Assembly: GCF_002278135.3 (NCBI RefSeq)
Contig: NZ_CP029425.2
Span: 1,240,001 to 1,304,000, forward strand
Origin: Bradyrhizobium ottawaense
GTDB lineage: Bacteria; Pseudomonadota; Alphaproteobacteria; Rhizobiales; Xanthobacteraceae
Direction: 5' to 3'
Length of the DNA stretch: 64,000 nucleotides
In this document: positions 33,702 to 43,036 of the stretch, in pieces
Numbering within the stretch: the first letter of the stretch is position 1
Layout: every line of letters begins with the position of its first letter
Notes under the pieces: generated by a model
Seen by the model: only the letters and a program-made list of their open reading frames with translations
Told to the model about the DNA's origin: nothing
The model's database searches: none
Translations under genes and position numbers: made by a program

Positions 33702-34034
33702 GTCCCCTCGCGATGCGGAAAGACCGCATGCAACTAAGCAAGCCAATGTCGGGTCTGGATGTAGCCATTCGGAAATCGGGGCGCAAGCGAGGCCGAGGTA
33801 GAATGTGCGTTCGTGTATTTGCAACCATCGAGAGATTCAGTCGGATTTTGTCGCGCTGAGACGCCGGGCACATCGTCCGTCCTGCCGTCCTGTTAGAGAT
33901 TCTCCAGTCTCTGGAATGCGAGCGCGCCATGCGGGGCCGCGCCGTCGAAATGGGGTTGCCGCGTGGGGTCAATGGGAATTGGGGGTGCTGGCCGTCGGCA
34001 ACGACGTCCGCGCAGCTGCCGTCGTCGCCGGACA
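33702..34034. other. Intergenic region between AraC gene and autotransporter
   Basis: About 330 bases of divergent upstream sequence, richer in A and T around 33720-33900 than the flanks. It should hold the promoters of both genes. I see no convincing -35/-10 pair, operator or conserved small gene in it; an N-terminal extension of the AraC product is possible up to 33824. Confidence 0.4.
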
Positions 34035-37000
34035 ATGAAAAGCTGCGGGATGCTCGTCATCCTGGTCCTGCCGTATCTCGCCTCGACCTCCGCCAGCAGG
34101 GCGCAGATCGACAATTACGGCATCTGGACCGCACTCAACAGCACGCCGGGGCAGGTGATCGAGTTCGGCACGCTGAGCAACGCTCCGATCGGCTCCCCGA
34201 TCGGAACGAGCACATATCCTCACAGCGCGGTGTTTTCGGCCGATGGCCGCTTCGCCTATGTCGTAGCCATGTCCGGCGCGGTGGAGGTCATCGACGTCGT
34301 CGGCCGGACGGTTGTCGCGACCATACCCGTCGCCGGACAGACGGCGGGATTGGCGCTCAGCCCGGATGGCTCGAGCCTCTACGTGACCTCCTCCTCGGCC
34401 CATTCGGTCACGGTGATTTCCACCGCGACCAATGTCGTGGTCGGCTCCCCCATCGCGGTGGGGGCAGCCCCTTACGGCGTCGTCGTTTCGCCGGACGGGA
34501 CCCGGGCCTATGTCGCCAACCAGGGCTCCGCGAACATTTCGATCATCGACGCCGCGTCGAAAACCGTCATCGGCACGGTCGCGGCGGGAAGCTCCCCCTC
34601 CGGCATCACAACGTCTCCGGACGGAAGCCGGATCTACGTGACCAATCAAAGCGATGGCAGCGTCACGGTGATCGATGCAGCGTCGCAATCGGTGGTGACG
34701 ACGGTTTCGGTCTCCGGACTGCCCCTGAGCGTCGCGGCCAGCCCGGACGGGTCGCGGATCTATGTGACGACGCAGTCCAACCAACTCGTGGTGATCAATG
34801 CCCTGACGAACACCATCACGGCAAGCGTGACCCTGTCCGGCGGCCCGTCCAGCAACGGCATCGGAGTGACCGTGACGCCCGACGGCAGCCGGGCCTACAT
34901 CACGACTGGCTTCGGGTTTTACGTGGTGGATACGGCCACCAACACGATCCTGTCCTTCGTCACCATGCCGATCGTTGACAACGGCAATGCCGGGACCGCC
35001 TTCATCGGGCCGAACGTCATCGTTGCGGCGGGCGGGGCGGTCGCGGCGGGCAGCGATGCCGCGCTCACGGCGCTGGGCTTCGGGCAATATGTCAATTTCA
35101 ACGGCGGCGCGCTGCGATTTTCCAGTGCTTTCAGCACCGCGCGGACGATCTCGCTGCTGGCCGGCGGCGGCACGATCGACACCAACGGCTTCAATGCGAC
35201 GTTGTCAGGGCAGATCATCAACACGGGATCCCTGACCAAGACGGGGCTGGGCACGCTGACGCTGACCGGCGCCAACACCTACAGCGGCGGGACCTTCGTC
35301 AATGGCGGCACGCTGGCCTTGAGCGGCGCCGGCACGCTGGGCGACGTCGGCGGGACGACCACGGTCAACAGCGGTGCCACGCTCGATCTGGGCGGCACGA
35401 CGCAGACCCAGGGCGCGGTCGGCCTTAACGGCGGCACGATCCGCAACGGCAATCTGAACGCGCCCATTACCTCCATCGGAGGTGTCCTCAATGGCATCGG
35501 CGGGACCGGGAGCCTGACGACGACGGCCGGCTTCACCATGTTGCTCGGCAACAACGGCTACACCGGAGCCACGGCCGTGAATGGCGGTGTGCTCGACGTC
35601 GAAGGAACGATCACCGGCACCTCTTCGGTCACCGTGAATGCCGGTGGCGTGCTGATGGGATCGGGCACGATCGATCCGCTGTTGGTGGCGATTGCCGGCG
35701 GCGGCACGTTCGCGCCCGGCAACGGCATGCCCGGCAGCCTCACGAGCATCGTCGGCGATCTCGCCCTGCAATCGGGCGCGATCTATCAGGTCCAGGTCAA
35801 TCCGTCGACGGCGTCCCATGCGAACGTCACGGGCAGCGCGACGCTGGGCGGCGCTAGTGTGAGCGCGGTGTTTGCGGCCGGCAGCTATATCGAGAAGAAA
35901 TACACCATCCTCAGCGCGGGCGGCGGCCTCTCCGGCAGCTTTGCCTCGACCGTTGCCAGCAGCAATCTCCCGGCGAACTTCAAGACCGATCTCAGCTACG
36001 ACGCAAACAATGCCTATCTCAACCTGTCGCTCGCCTTCGTGCCGCCGCCGAATTCCGGCCTGAACGGCAATCAGCAGGCGGTGGCGAACGCATTGGTCAA
36101 TTCCTTCGACGTCAACGGCGGCATTCCGCTGATCTATGGCCGCATGACGGCGGCCGGCTTGACGCAAGCCTCGGGCGAACAAGGCACGGCAGCGCAGCAG
36201 ACCACGTTCAACGCCATGAGCCAGTTCATGGGCCTGCTCACCGATCCCTTCGCGCAGCGCGAGGGCGGGCCGGATCCCGCGAACGGTGCGGCTGGACTTG
36301 CCGAAGACGTTCAGGCCAGCGCCTATGCCGCACGCAAGCGGGCCGACGCGTTCGCCATGTTCGCCAAGGCGCCAGCGCAGGGATTTGCGCGGCGCTGGAG
36401 CGTGTGGGCCGCCGGCTTCGGCGGATCGCAATCGACCGACGGCAATGCTGCGGACGGCTCGAATGACACCACGAGCCGCATCGCCGGCACGGCGGTCGGC
36501 GCGGACTATTGGCTCGCGCCGAACACGAAGCTCGGCTTCGCGCTTGCCGGCGGTGGCACCAGCTTCGGCGTGAACGGTCTCGGCTCCGGTCGCTCCGACC
36601 TGCTCCAGGCCGGCACCTATCTTTACCACGCCAACGGCGCGGCCTACGTCTCCGCCGCGCTGGCCTATGGCTGGCAGAACATCACGACCGATCGCACCGT
36701 GACGGTCGCCGGCGCAGACCGCCTGCGCGCCGCATTCGACGCCAATGCGTATTCCGGTCGTGTCGAAGGCGGCTACCGCCTGGTCGGGTCATGGATCGGC
36801 GGGATCGGCCTCACGCCTTATGGGGCGATGCAGTTCACGACGCTCGACCTGCCAGCCTATGCCGAACACGTCGTCTCCGGCTCATCGGCATTCGCCTTGA
36901 ACTACGCCGCGAAGAGCGTGACCGACAGCCGCAGCGAGCTCGGCCTGCGTACCGACAAGTCGTTCGCCACGCCGGCCGGCGTGTTGGCACTGCGCGGCCG

Positions 37001-37238
37001 TGTCGCCTGGGCGCATGATTTCAATCCCGATCGTGCGGCCGCCGCAACCTTTCAGGCGTTGCCGGTCGCAAGCTTCGTCGTCAACGGCGCAGCGCAGGCC
37101 CGCGACGCCGCGCTCACGACGGCTTCGGTCGAGATGAAATGGCTGAACGGCTGGTCGGCGGCGGCCACGTTCGAAGGCGAGTTCTCCAGCGTCACCCGCA
37201 GCTACGCCGGCAAGGGCAGCGTTCGCTACGGCTGGTGA
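34035..37238 (+). CDS. Autotransporter with YVTN beta-propeller passenger
   Basis: 1067 residues. A signal peptide (about 1-24) is followed by six or so YVTN/40-residue propeller repeats (about 30-330, with recurrent 'SPDGSRIYVTNQ...VTVIDAAS' units). Next come glycine-rich autotransporter-associated beta-helix repeats (about 360-660, 'GLGTLTLTGANTYSGGTFVNGG') and a C-terminal 12-strand barrel (about 790-1067) ending in 'VRYGW', the usual terminal aromatic. The protein should be exported and displayed or secreted by the type Va route, probably for adhesion or surface interaction. The ATG at 34035 opens the signal peptide. Confidence 0.85.
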   Translation: MKSCGMLVILVLPYLASTSASRAQIDNYGIWTALNSTPGQVIEFGTLSNAPIGSPIGTSTYPHSAVFSADGRFAYVVAMSGAVEVIDVVGRTVVATIPVAGQTAGLALSPDGSSLYVTSSSAHSVTVISTATNVVVGSPIAVGAAPYGVVVSPDGTRAYVANQGSANISIIDAASKTVIGTVAAGSSPSGITTSPDGSRIYVTNQSDGSVTVIDAASQSVVTTVSVSGLPLSVAASPDGSRIYVTTQSNQLVVINALTNTITASVTLSGGPSSNGIGVTVTPDGSRAYITTGFGFYVVDTATNTILSFVTMPIVDNGNAGTAFIGPNVIVAAGGAVAAGSDAALTALGFGQYVNFNGGALRFSSAFSTARTISLLAGGGTIDTNGFNATLSGQIINTGSLTKTGLGTLTLTGANTYSGGTFVNGGTLALSGAGTLGDVGGTTTVNSGATLDLGGTTQTQGAVGLNGGTIRNGNLNAPITSIGGVLNGIGGTGSLTTTAGFTMLLGNNGYTGATAVNGGVLDVEGTITGTSSVTVNAGGVLMGSGTIDPLLVAIAGGGTFAPGNGMPGSLTSIVGDLALQSGAIYQVQVNPSTASHANVTGSATLGGASVSAVFAAGSYIEKKYTILSAGGGLSGSFASTVASSNLPANFKTDLSYDANNAYLNLSLAFVPPPNSGLNGNQQAVANALVNSFDVNGGIPLIYGRMTAAGLTQASGEQGTAAQQTTFNAMSQFMGLLTDPFAQREGGPDPANGAAGLAEDVQASAYAARKRADAFAMFAKAPAQGFARRWSVWAAGFGGSQSTDGNAADGSNDTTSRIAGTAVGADYWLAPNTKLGFALAGGGTSFGVNGLGSGRSDLLQAGTYLYHANGAAYVSAALAYGWQNITTDRTVTVAGADRLRAAFDANAYSGRVEGGYRLVGSWIGGIGLTPYGAMQFTTLDLPAYAEHVVSGSSAFALNYAAKSVTDSRSELGLRTDKSFATPAGVLALRGRVAWAHDFNPDRAAAATFQALPVASFVVNGAAQARDAALTTASVEMKWLNGWSAAATFEGEFSSVTRSYAGKGSVRYGW

Positions 37239-37251
37239 GCGTTGGATCCCG

Positions 37252-39156
37252 TCACGCGGTCTTCGCGGGCCAGGGCACGACCTGTCCGGACATCACCAGC
37301 CGATCGCGGCCGCTGTCCTTCGCGGCATAGAGCGCGCGGTCGGCCGCAGCGACCAGCGTGCTGAAGTCCGTGGAGGTCAGGGACGGAAGTCCGGTTGCCG
37401 CGCCGACGCTTACCGTGACCAACCGGGAGGGCGGATTCTGCGCATGCAGCATGGCAAGATCGTGCAGCGCCTGGCGAACCGCTTCCGCGACCTCCACGCA
37501 GCCATCCGGACCTGTGTTCGGCAACAACACGGCGAATTCCTCGCCGCCGTAGCGCGCCGCGAGGTCGGCGGGACGCCTGGCCTGGGTGGACAGGATCCGG
37601 CCCAGCGCGCGCAGGCACCCGTCGCCCGCAAGATGTCCGTAATGGTCGTTGAACTTCTTGAAATGATCGACGTCGATCAGCAGGAGCGAAAGCTGCGTGC
37701 CGTCGCGCCGGGCGCGCGCCCATTCGTCGGCAAGGCGTTCGTCGAATGCGCGCCGGTTGGCAAGGCCGGTGAGGCCGTCGGTCCTCGCAAGCGAAGCGAG
37801 CTTGTCCTGGAGATCCTTCTGCTCGGTCATGTCGCGCACGACCGCGACGACGCCGTCGATCGCGCCGCTGTCCGATGCCACCGTCACGTGCAGCGCCGCC
37901 TCCGCCCAGATCTCCCCTTTTTCGCGATGACGCTGGCGATAGACGAACCGCGCTTCCTCGGCCTCGCCGTTCTTCAGTGCCGTGATGGCCTGAGCGACCC
38001 GTTCCATGTCGTCGGCGTGAATGCCGGCCAGGGCCGACGTGTTCAGCAGTTCCTCGGCGGTCCAGCCGGTGATGCGCACGCATGACGGAGAGACATAGAG
38101 CAGCCGGTTATCCAGCCCGATCCGGGTTACCATGTCGCTGGATTGCTCGGCCAGCAGGCGGAAATTTGCCTCCTTGGCGACCAGGGCCTGCGCCATGCGC
38201 TGTCGCTGCCAGAGCTGACGGACCAGGTAGGAGCCGATCACCGCGATCAGCAGGACGAGGCCGACGACGAAAGTTATGCGTGTGGCGGCGGCGCGTCGCC
38301 AGGGAGCCAGCACGTCATCTTGGGACTTACTCGCCAGCACCATCAGGGGATAGCGGCTGCTGCGCTGGTAGTAGCTCAGGCGCTGCACGCCATCGAGCGG
38401 CGACTTGAAATAATAGACCGCTTCGGCGGGGCGGCTTTTCCAGCCTTTGAACAAGGGCGCATTGGACAGGTCGCGTCCGATGAAGGCGTCGCTCTCATCT
38501 CGGCTGCGTGCCAGCATGATGCCGCCATTGTTGAGCAGCGATGCCGAGCCGTTCGGCCCTAGGTCGAACCGCTCGTAGAATTTGACGAAATAGCTGACGT
38601 CGATCGTGAGCAGGGCAACGCCGGCGAAGCCGCCGTCGGGATCATTGATCCGCCGGGACGCCGTGATGATCCACTGGCCCCCGGAGCGGCTCTTGATGGG
38701 CGGTCCGATCAGCGTGCCCGTCTCCGTGGAGTCGCGGTGGCGCTGGAAATATTCCCGGTCGCTGTTGTTGAGCTTGGAAAAGTCGAGGCGCTCGGTCGTG
38801 GCAAGCCACCGGCCCGTCGCGTCATAGACGAAGATGCCGCGGATGCGGTCCGATGATTTGCGCGTCGGCAGATAGGCCTGGAGCTTCGTGATCGTGTCGG
38901 GGCCAGTCCCGTCGAGTTCGAGCCGGTGGACCAGTCCTACCAGGAGCGTATCGACCAGCTCGAACGTATCATCCGCGTGCTGGATCAGTGAATGTGCGAG
39001 GTTGGTGACGTCGATCTCGGCGTTCCTGAGGTCGACATTGCGAGCTTCCCATTCGCGCCAGGCGCTGAGGCCCAGGATCGTCACGCAGATCAGCCCAACG
39101 AAGCCCGCCGCCCAGAGCGGAAGGCGCGTCTTGCCGAATTCGCGGCTCGTGACCAT
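37252..39156 (-). CDS. Membrane diguanylate cyclase (Cache-PAS-GGDEF)
   Basis: About 634 residues: a membrane helix (14-34), a large periplasmic Cache-type sensor domain (about 40-285), a second helix (about 292-315), a PAS domain with PAC tail (about 325-450) and a GGDEF domain. The active site is 'YGGEEF' (near 537), preceded by RPAD five residues before it, the RxxD product-inhibition site, so the enzyme is predicted to be active and feedback-controlled. No EAL domain is present. It makes c-di-GMP in response to an external small ligand. The start is the ATG before VTSREF. Confidence 0.87.
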   Translation of the reverse strand: MVTSREFGKTRLPLWAAGFVGLICVTILGLSAWREWEARNVDLRNAEIDVTNLAHSLIQHADDTFELVDTLLVGLVHRLELDGTGPDTITKLQAYLPTRKSSDRIRGIFVYDATGRWLATTERLDFSKLNNSDREYFQRHRDSTETGTLIGPPIKSRSGGQWIITASRRINDPDGGFAGVALLTIDVSYFVKFYERFDLGPNGSASLLNNGGIMLARSRDESDAFIGRDLSNAPLFKGWKSRPAEAVYYFKSPLDGVQRLSYYQRSSRYPLMVLASKSQDDVLAPWRRAAATRITFVVGLVLLIAVIGSYLVRQLWQRQRMAQALVAKEANFRLLAEQSSDMVTRIGLDNRLLYVSPSCVRITGWTAEELLNTSALAGIHADDMERVAQAITALKNGEAEEARFVYRQRHREKGEIWAEAALHVTVASDSGAIDGVVAVVRDMTEQKDLQDKLASLARTDGLTGLANRRAFDERLADEWARARRDGTQLSLLLIDVDHFKKFNDHYGHLAGDGCLRALGRILSTQARRPADLAARYGGEEFAVLLPNTGPDGCVEVAEAVRQALHDLAMLHAQNPPSRLVTVSVGAATGLPSLTSTDFSTLVAAADRALYAAKDSGRDRLVMSGQVVPWPAKTA

Positions 39157-39322
39157 CAGGCTTGCTCCAAATCGGGGCAAACCTCTCACTTTCGTCTTAA
39201 CGGCCTCTTGCAAAATCTGCAATGATTGTGCGGGGTCCGTAATCAACCGGAAGGATTGCCGACATCGTTGGGGCAGATCGGCGGAGCCACGCTACCGCAG
39301 TGCGACAATTCCGCCTGCCGCC

Positions 39323-39544
39323 TCATCCCTCCAGGGTGAAGCCGACGCGCAGCGTCACCTGATAGTGCCGCACGGCGCCGTTCTCGATGTGGCCGCGCGT
39401 CTGCACCACCTCGAACCATTTCATCTCGCGGATGGTCTTGGACGCGCGGCTGATCGCGTTCTTGATCGCGTCCTCGATCGAGGTTTCGGACGATCCGACG
39501 AGGTCCAGGATCTTGTAGACATGATCACTCTCGGTTGCGGCCAT
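39323..39544 (-). CDS. Dodecin-family flavin-binding protein
   Basis: 73 residues spanning the whole dodecin fold: '[61 protein letters not shown]' has the buried Trp and the Gln of the ligand site. Dodecins form hollow dodecamers that store flavins or flavin degradation products. It stands alone between the diguanylate cyclase and the GH16 gene. An AAGGGAAG ribosome site precedes the ATG. Confidence 0.92.
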   Translation of the reverse strand: MAATESDHVYKILDLVGSSETSIEDAIKNAISRASKTIREMKWFEVVQTRGHIENGAVRHYQVTLRVGFTLEG

Positions 39545-39782
39545 GGGTCTTCCCTTGTTTCATCTTGCAGCGGACAAACGCGCTCGATGGAACGTGCATG
39601 CGAGCGCATGGCGTTGACTCTGAACGGGCGTGGGCGCCTCGGGTTCCCAGTGCCCGCTGGCCCCGGAGCGGAGGCGAGAGGAATGGTTTTCAAATCGCCC
39701 GCCGGCGTCGGATGCCGCGGTTGCCCGCGCGAAGACGGATGAGCTAACCTCTGCGCATGTCGTGGCATCTTCGAGTGCGGTG

Positions 39783-40784
39783 ATGATCGGCCGTTGGACG
39801 AGGGGCACTCTGGTTGCGATCGGCCTCGGCGTGCTGCCTGCGCCTTGTATTGCGCAGGACGAACTCGATCGCGCGCCGGCGAGCATGGCTCTGCAGGTGA
39901 CGACCGATCCCTCCACCATCGTGTGTCGCCGGCTGGACACGGTCAATTTAGCCTCGCTGGTGTTCCTGCCGCTGCGCCGGACCTTCAGCGAGGATTTTGA
40001 CCAGCATCCGCTGTCGAACGGTCGCTGGGTCCCGCATTATGCCGGCGGCGCGGCCTGGCCAGAGGCACGCTATTGGGGCGGCGACGGCTCCGACTTCAAG
40101 CGCAAGACCAGCGCCAATGGCGAGCAGCAGATCTACGTCGATCCGCGCTATGCCGGCCGCGCGGCCGCGCCGCTCGGGCTCGATCCGTTCAAGGTGAAGG
40201 ACGGCGTACTGTCGATCATCGCCAGCCGAACGCCGCCGGAATTGAAACCGCTGCTGTTCAACAACGAGTACATCTCAGGCATCCTGACGACCCAGGGCAC
40301 GTTCGCCCAGAAGCACGGCTATTTCGAAATTCGTGCCAAGGTGCCGGTCGGCCACGCAGTGTGGCCGGCGTTCTGGATGCTGGCGGACGACGGGGGCTGG
40401 CCGCCGGAGGTCGACGTGCTGGAAGGCCGCGGCGAGCGGCCGGGCGATCTCGTGATGACGACGCATTGGCGGATCCCCTCGACCCAGAAGATCCAGTCCT
40501 GCGGCTTCGATTTCGCGGTCGGCGACGCCTCGAGCGTGTTCCACAATTATGGTGTGCTGTGGCAGGAGGATCGGCTGGTCTATTTCATCGACCGCACGCC
40601 GGTCTCCGACATCAAGGTGCCGATCGGCTTCGACGATCCCATGTACATGATCGTCAATCTGGCGATCGGGTCGAAGTTTTTTCCGGGCGTCAGTCAGGTC
40701 GATGCCGAATCGCCAGCGAGCGTCGCATTCGAGATCGACCGGATTTCCGTCTATCAGATCGATCTGGAGCTGGCACGGAGATAG
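39783..40784 (+). CDS. Secreted glycoside hydrolase family 16
   Basis: 333 residues with a signal peptide (to about residue 25, CIAQ). The GH16 catalytic signature is 'PPEVDVLEG', giving nucleophile Glu209, Asp211 and acid/base Glu214; 'GYFEIRAKVPVGHAVWPAFWML' and 'YGVLWQEDRLVYFIDRTPV' are the flanking family strands. GH16 enzymes cleave or transfer beta-1,3- or mixed-linkage glucans, galactans or related polysaccharides. It is two bases upstream of a GH1 beta-glucosidase gene, so the pair may process a beta-glucan outside the cytoplasm. GTG at 39780 is an alternative start. Confidence 0.86.
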   Translation: MIGRWTRGTLVAIGLGVLPAPCIAQDELDRAPASMALQVTTDPSTIVCRRLDTVNLASLVFLPLRRTFSEDFDQHPLSNGRWVPHYAGGAAWPEARYWGGDGSDFKRKTSANGEQQIYVDPRYAGRAAAPLGLDPFKVKDGVLSIIASRTPPELKPLLFNNEYISGILTTQGTFAQKHGYFEIRAKVPVGHAVWPAFWMLADDGGWPPEVDVLEGRGERPGDLVMTTHWRIPSTQKIQSCGFDFAVGDASSVFHNYGVLWQEDRLVYFIDRTPVSDIKVPIGFDDPMYMIVNLAIGSKFFPGVSQVDAESPASVAFEIDRISVYQIDLELARR

Positions 40785-40786
40785 CG

Positions 40787-42256
40787 ATGTCAGCCGATGT
40801 CTCGCGGCGCCGTTTTGCCAAGCTCACGGGCCTCGCCGCGCTGGGCGTAGCAGCAGGTGCCGGGGCCGCGGAGAATGAAAAGTCCGCTTCGACCGACCGC
40901 CACCTGCCGGCGCCGCTCCCGAAGGATTTTCTGTGGGGCACGGCGACCTCGTCCTACCAGATCGAAGGCGCGGTCGATGAGGACGGTCGCGGCAAGTCGA
41001 TCTGGGATATTTTCAGCCACACGCCCGGCAAGATCGAGGACGGCTCGACCGGCGACCGCGCCAACGAGCACTATCACCGCTACAAGGAGGACGTCGCGCT
41101 GATCAAGGCGCTCGGCGTCAAGGCCTACCGTTTCTCGATCGCATGGCCGCGCGTGTTTCCGGAAGGTTTTGGCCAGCCCAATCCTGAGGGCCTCGACTTC
41201 TACGACCGCCTCGTCGACGAACTGCTCGCGAACGGCATCGAGCCTTACGCGACGCTCTACCATTGGGACTTGCCGCAGGCACTCCAGGACCGCGTCGGGG
41301 GCTGGTCGTCGAGCGATACGTCGAAGGCTTTTGCCGATTACGCTGCGCATGTCGCCGCTCGCCTGACCGATCGCGTGAAGAACGTCTTCACCGTGAACGA
41401 GGTCGGGCGTTTCGTGAATTTCGGCTATGGCTGGGGCATCGATGCGCCCGGTCTCAAGCTGCCGACCGCGCAGCTCAACCAGGCGCGCCATCACGTCGCG
41501 CTGGCGCACGGGCTTGCGGTGCAGGCAATCCGCGCCGCCGGCCGCGCCGGCACCCGTGTCGGCCCGGCCGAGAACATCGCCGCCTGTGTGCCGGCGATTC
41601 CGACGCCGGAAAACATCCGCGCCGCCGAGATCGCGACGCGCGAGCTCAATGCCGGCTTCCTCGGCGTGGTGCTGGAGGGCAGATATACCGACGGTTTCCT
41701 CGCCTATGCCGGCGCGGACGCGCCGAAATTCACCGCCGAGGAATTGAAGATCATCGGCGCGCCGAACGATTTCGTCGGCCTCAACATCTACGCGCCGCAA
41801 TATTACGTCACGGCTTCCGACCGCGCGCCCCGCTTCCACGTGCTGCCGTTCCCCACCTCGTTCCCGCACATGAATTCGGAATGGCTGCGGGTCGGCCCCG
41901 AAGTGATCTACTGGGCGCCGCGCCTTGCGGCAAAGATCTGGAACATCGAGAATATCTACATCAGCGAGAACGGCACCTCGTCCGAGGACAAGATCTCTGC
42001 CGACGGCCAGGTCTACGACCTCGACCGCATCATGTTCCTGCGCAATTACCTGTCCCAGATGCAGCGCGCGACCGCCGAGGGCGTGCCGATCCGCGGCTAC
42101 TTCCTCTGGAGCCTGATGGACAATTTCGAGTGGATCTTCGGCTACGGCAAGCGCTTCGGCCTGTACCGGGTCGATTTCGAGACCCAGGCAAGGGTGCCGA
42201 AGCTGAGCGCGGCGTTCTATCGCGACGTGGTGGCACGGAACGCGATCGGGGGGTGA
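40787..42256 (+). CDS. Tat-exported GH1 beta-glucosidase
   Basis: 489 residues. A twin-arginine signal (SRRRFAKLTGLAALGVAAGAGA) is followed by a full GH1 barrel: 'PKDFLWGTATSSYQIEGAVDEDGRGKSIWD', acid/base Glu205 in 'FTVNEVG' and nucleophile Glu394 in 'YISENGTS'. The acid/base motif, normally TFNEP, lacks the usual proline and phenylalanine, but both catalytic glutamates remain. It would release glucose from beta-glucosides or oligosaccharides in the periplasm. It starts two bases after the GH16 stop. Most bacterial GH1 enzymes are cytoplasmic, so export is notable. Confidence 0.88.
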   Translation: MSADVSRRRFAKLTGLAALGVAAGAGAAENEKSASTDRHLPAPLPKDFLWGTATSSYQIEGAVDEDGRGKSIWDIFSHTPGKIEDGSTGDRANEHYHRYKEDVALIKALGVKAYRFSIAWPRVFPEGFGQPNPEGLDFYDRLVDELLANGIEPYATLYHWDLPQALQDRVGGWSSSDTSKAFADYAAHVAARLTDRVKNVFTVNEVGRFVNFGYGWGIDAPGLKLPTAQLNQARHHVALAHGLAVQAIRAAGRAGTRVGPAENIAACVPAIPTPENIRAAEIATRELNAGFLGVVLEGRYTDGFLAYAGADAPKFTAEELKIIGAPNDFVGLNIYAPQYYVTASDRAPRFHVLPFPTSFPHMNSEWLRVGPEVIYWAPRLAAKIWNIENIYISENGTSSEDKISADGQVYDLDRIMFLRNYLSQMQRATAEGVPIRGYFLWSLMDNFEWIFGYGKRFGLYRVDFETQARVPKLSAAFYRDVVARNAIGG

Positions 42257-42265
42257 GACCACACC

Positions 42266-42823
42266 CTACGGATCCAGCTCCGTATCCCAGTACAGATAGT
42301 CCAGCCAACTATCATGCAGATAGTTCGGCGGGAACAGGCGGCCGTTGCGGTGGAGCTGGTGCACGGTCGGGGCGAAGGCATGCTGGCGCGGAAACATTTT
42401 TGCCTGCACCGGCGTGAGATTGCCCTTGCGCAGGTTACACGGCGAGCATGCCGCGACCACGTTCTCCCAGGTGGTCTGGCCGCCTTTGCTGCGCGGGATG
42501 ATGTGATCGAAGGTCAGGTCCTCGGGCGAGCCGCAATATTGGCAGGCGAAACGGTCGCGCAGGAAGACGTTGAACCGGGTGAAGGCCGGATGGGTGGTCG
42601 GCTTGACGAAGGATTTGAGCGAGACGACGCTCGGCAGCTGCATTTGCAGCGTGGGGCTATGAACCGCCTGATCGTAATGTGCGACGATGTTGACGCGATC
42701 GAGGAACACTGCCTTGATCGCGTCCTGCCACGACCAAAGAGACAGCGGGTAGTAACTCAGCGGCCGGAAGTCCGCATTCAGCACCAACACCGGCCAACTG
42801 CCTTGCGAGACATGTGCGTTCAA
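42266..42823 (-). CDS. HNH endonuclease
   Basis: 185 residues with a C-terminal HNH domain: 'CQYCGSPEDLTFDHIIPRSKGGQTTWENVVAACSPCNLRKGN', including two CxxC zinc pairs and the DH...N catalytic residues. The N-terminal 'VLVLNADFRPLSYYPLSLWSWQDAIKAVFLDRVNIVA' region is shared by a widespread chromosomal HNH group whose physiological role is unknown. It is not adjacent to restriction or phage genes. Its stop lies ten bases from the GH1 stop (convergent). Confidence 0.88.
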   Translation of the reverse strand: MNAHVSQGSWPVLVLNADFRPLSYYPLSLWSWQDAIKAVFLDRVNIVAHYDQAVHSPTLQMQLPSVVSLKSFVKPTTHPAFTRFNVFLRDRFACQYCGSPEDLTFDHIIPRSKGGQTTWENVVAACSPCNLRKGNLTPVQAKMFPRQHAFAPTVHQLHRNGRLFPPNYLHDSWLDYLYWDTELDP

Positions 42824-43036
42824 GTAACGCTCCCGGCCTCCAATATACGCTGCGAAGCAGCATGTACTGACATACTACATGCAGCGTGACGGGATTGTGA
42901 AGCCCGCTGAGCGACTTATTCAGGTGCAAGCAATGCGGCGCCGGGGTGGCGAAAGCGCTCAAAAAGCCGCGATTTGGGGAGGTACGCGGCTGGCGCGGAA
43001 CTGCCGTGACCAGCGCGTCGTGGCCTGCCGCGGCAG

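Noticed and set aside
39982..42417. Overlapping plus-strand frames through the GH16 and GH1 genes
   Set aside because: The frame carrying GH16 motifs ends at 40784 and the one carrying the Tat signal and GH1 motifs starts at 40787; the others are shadows.
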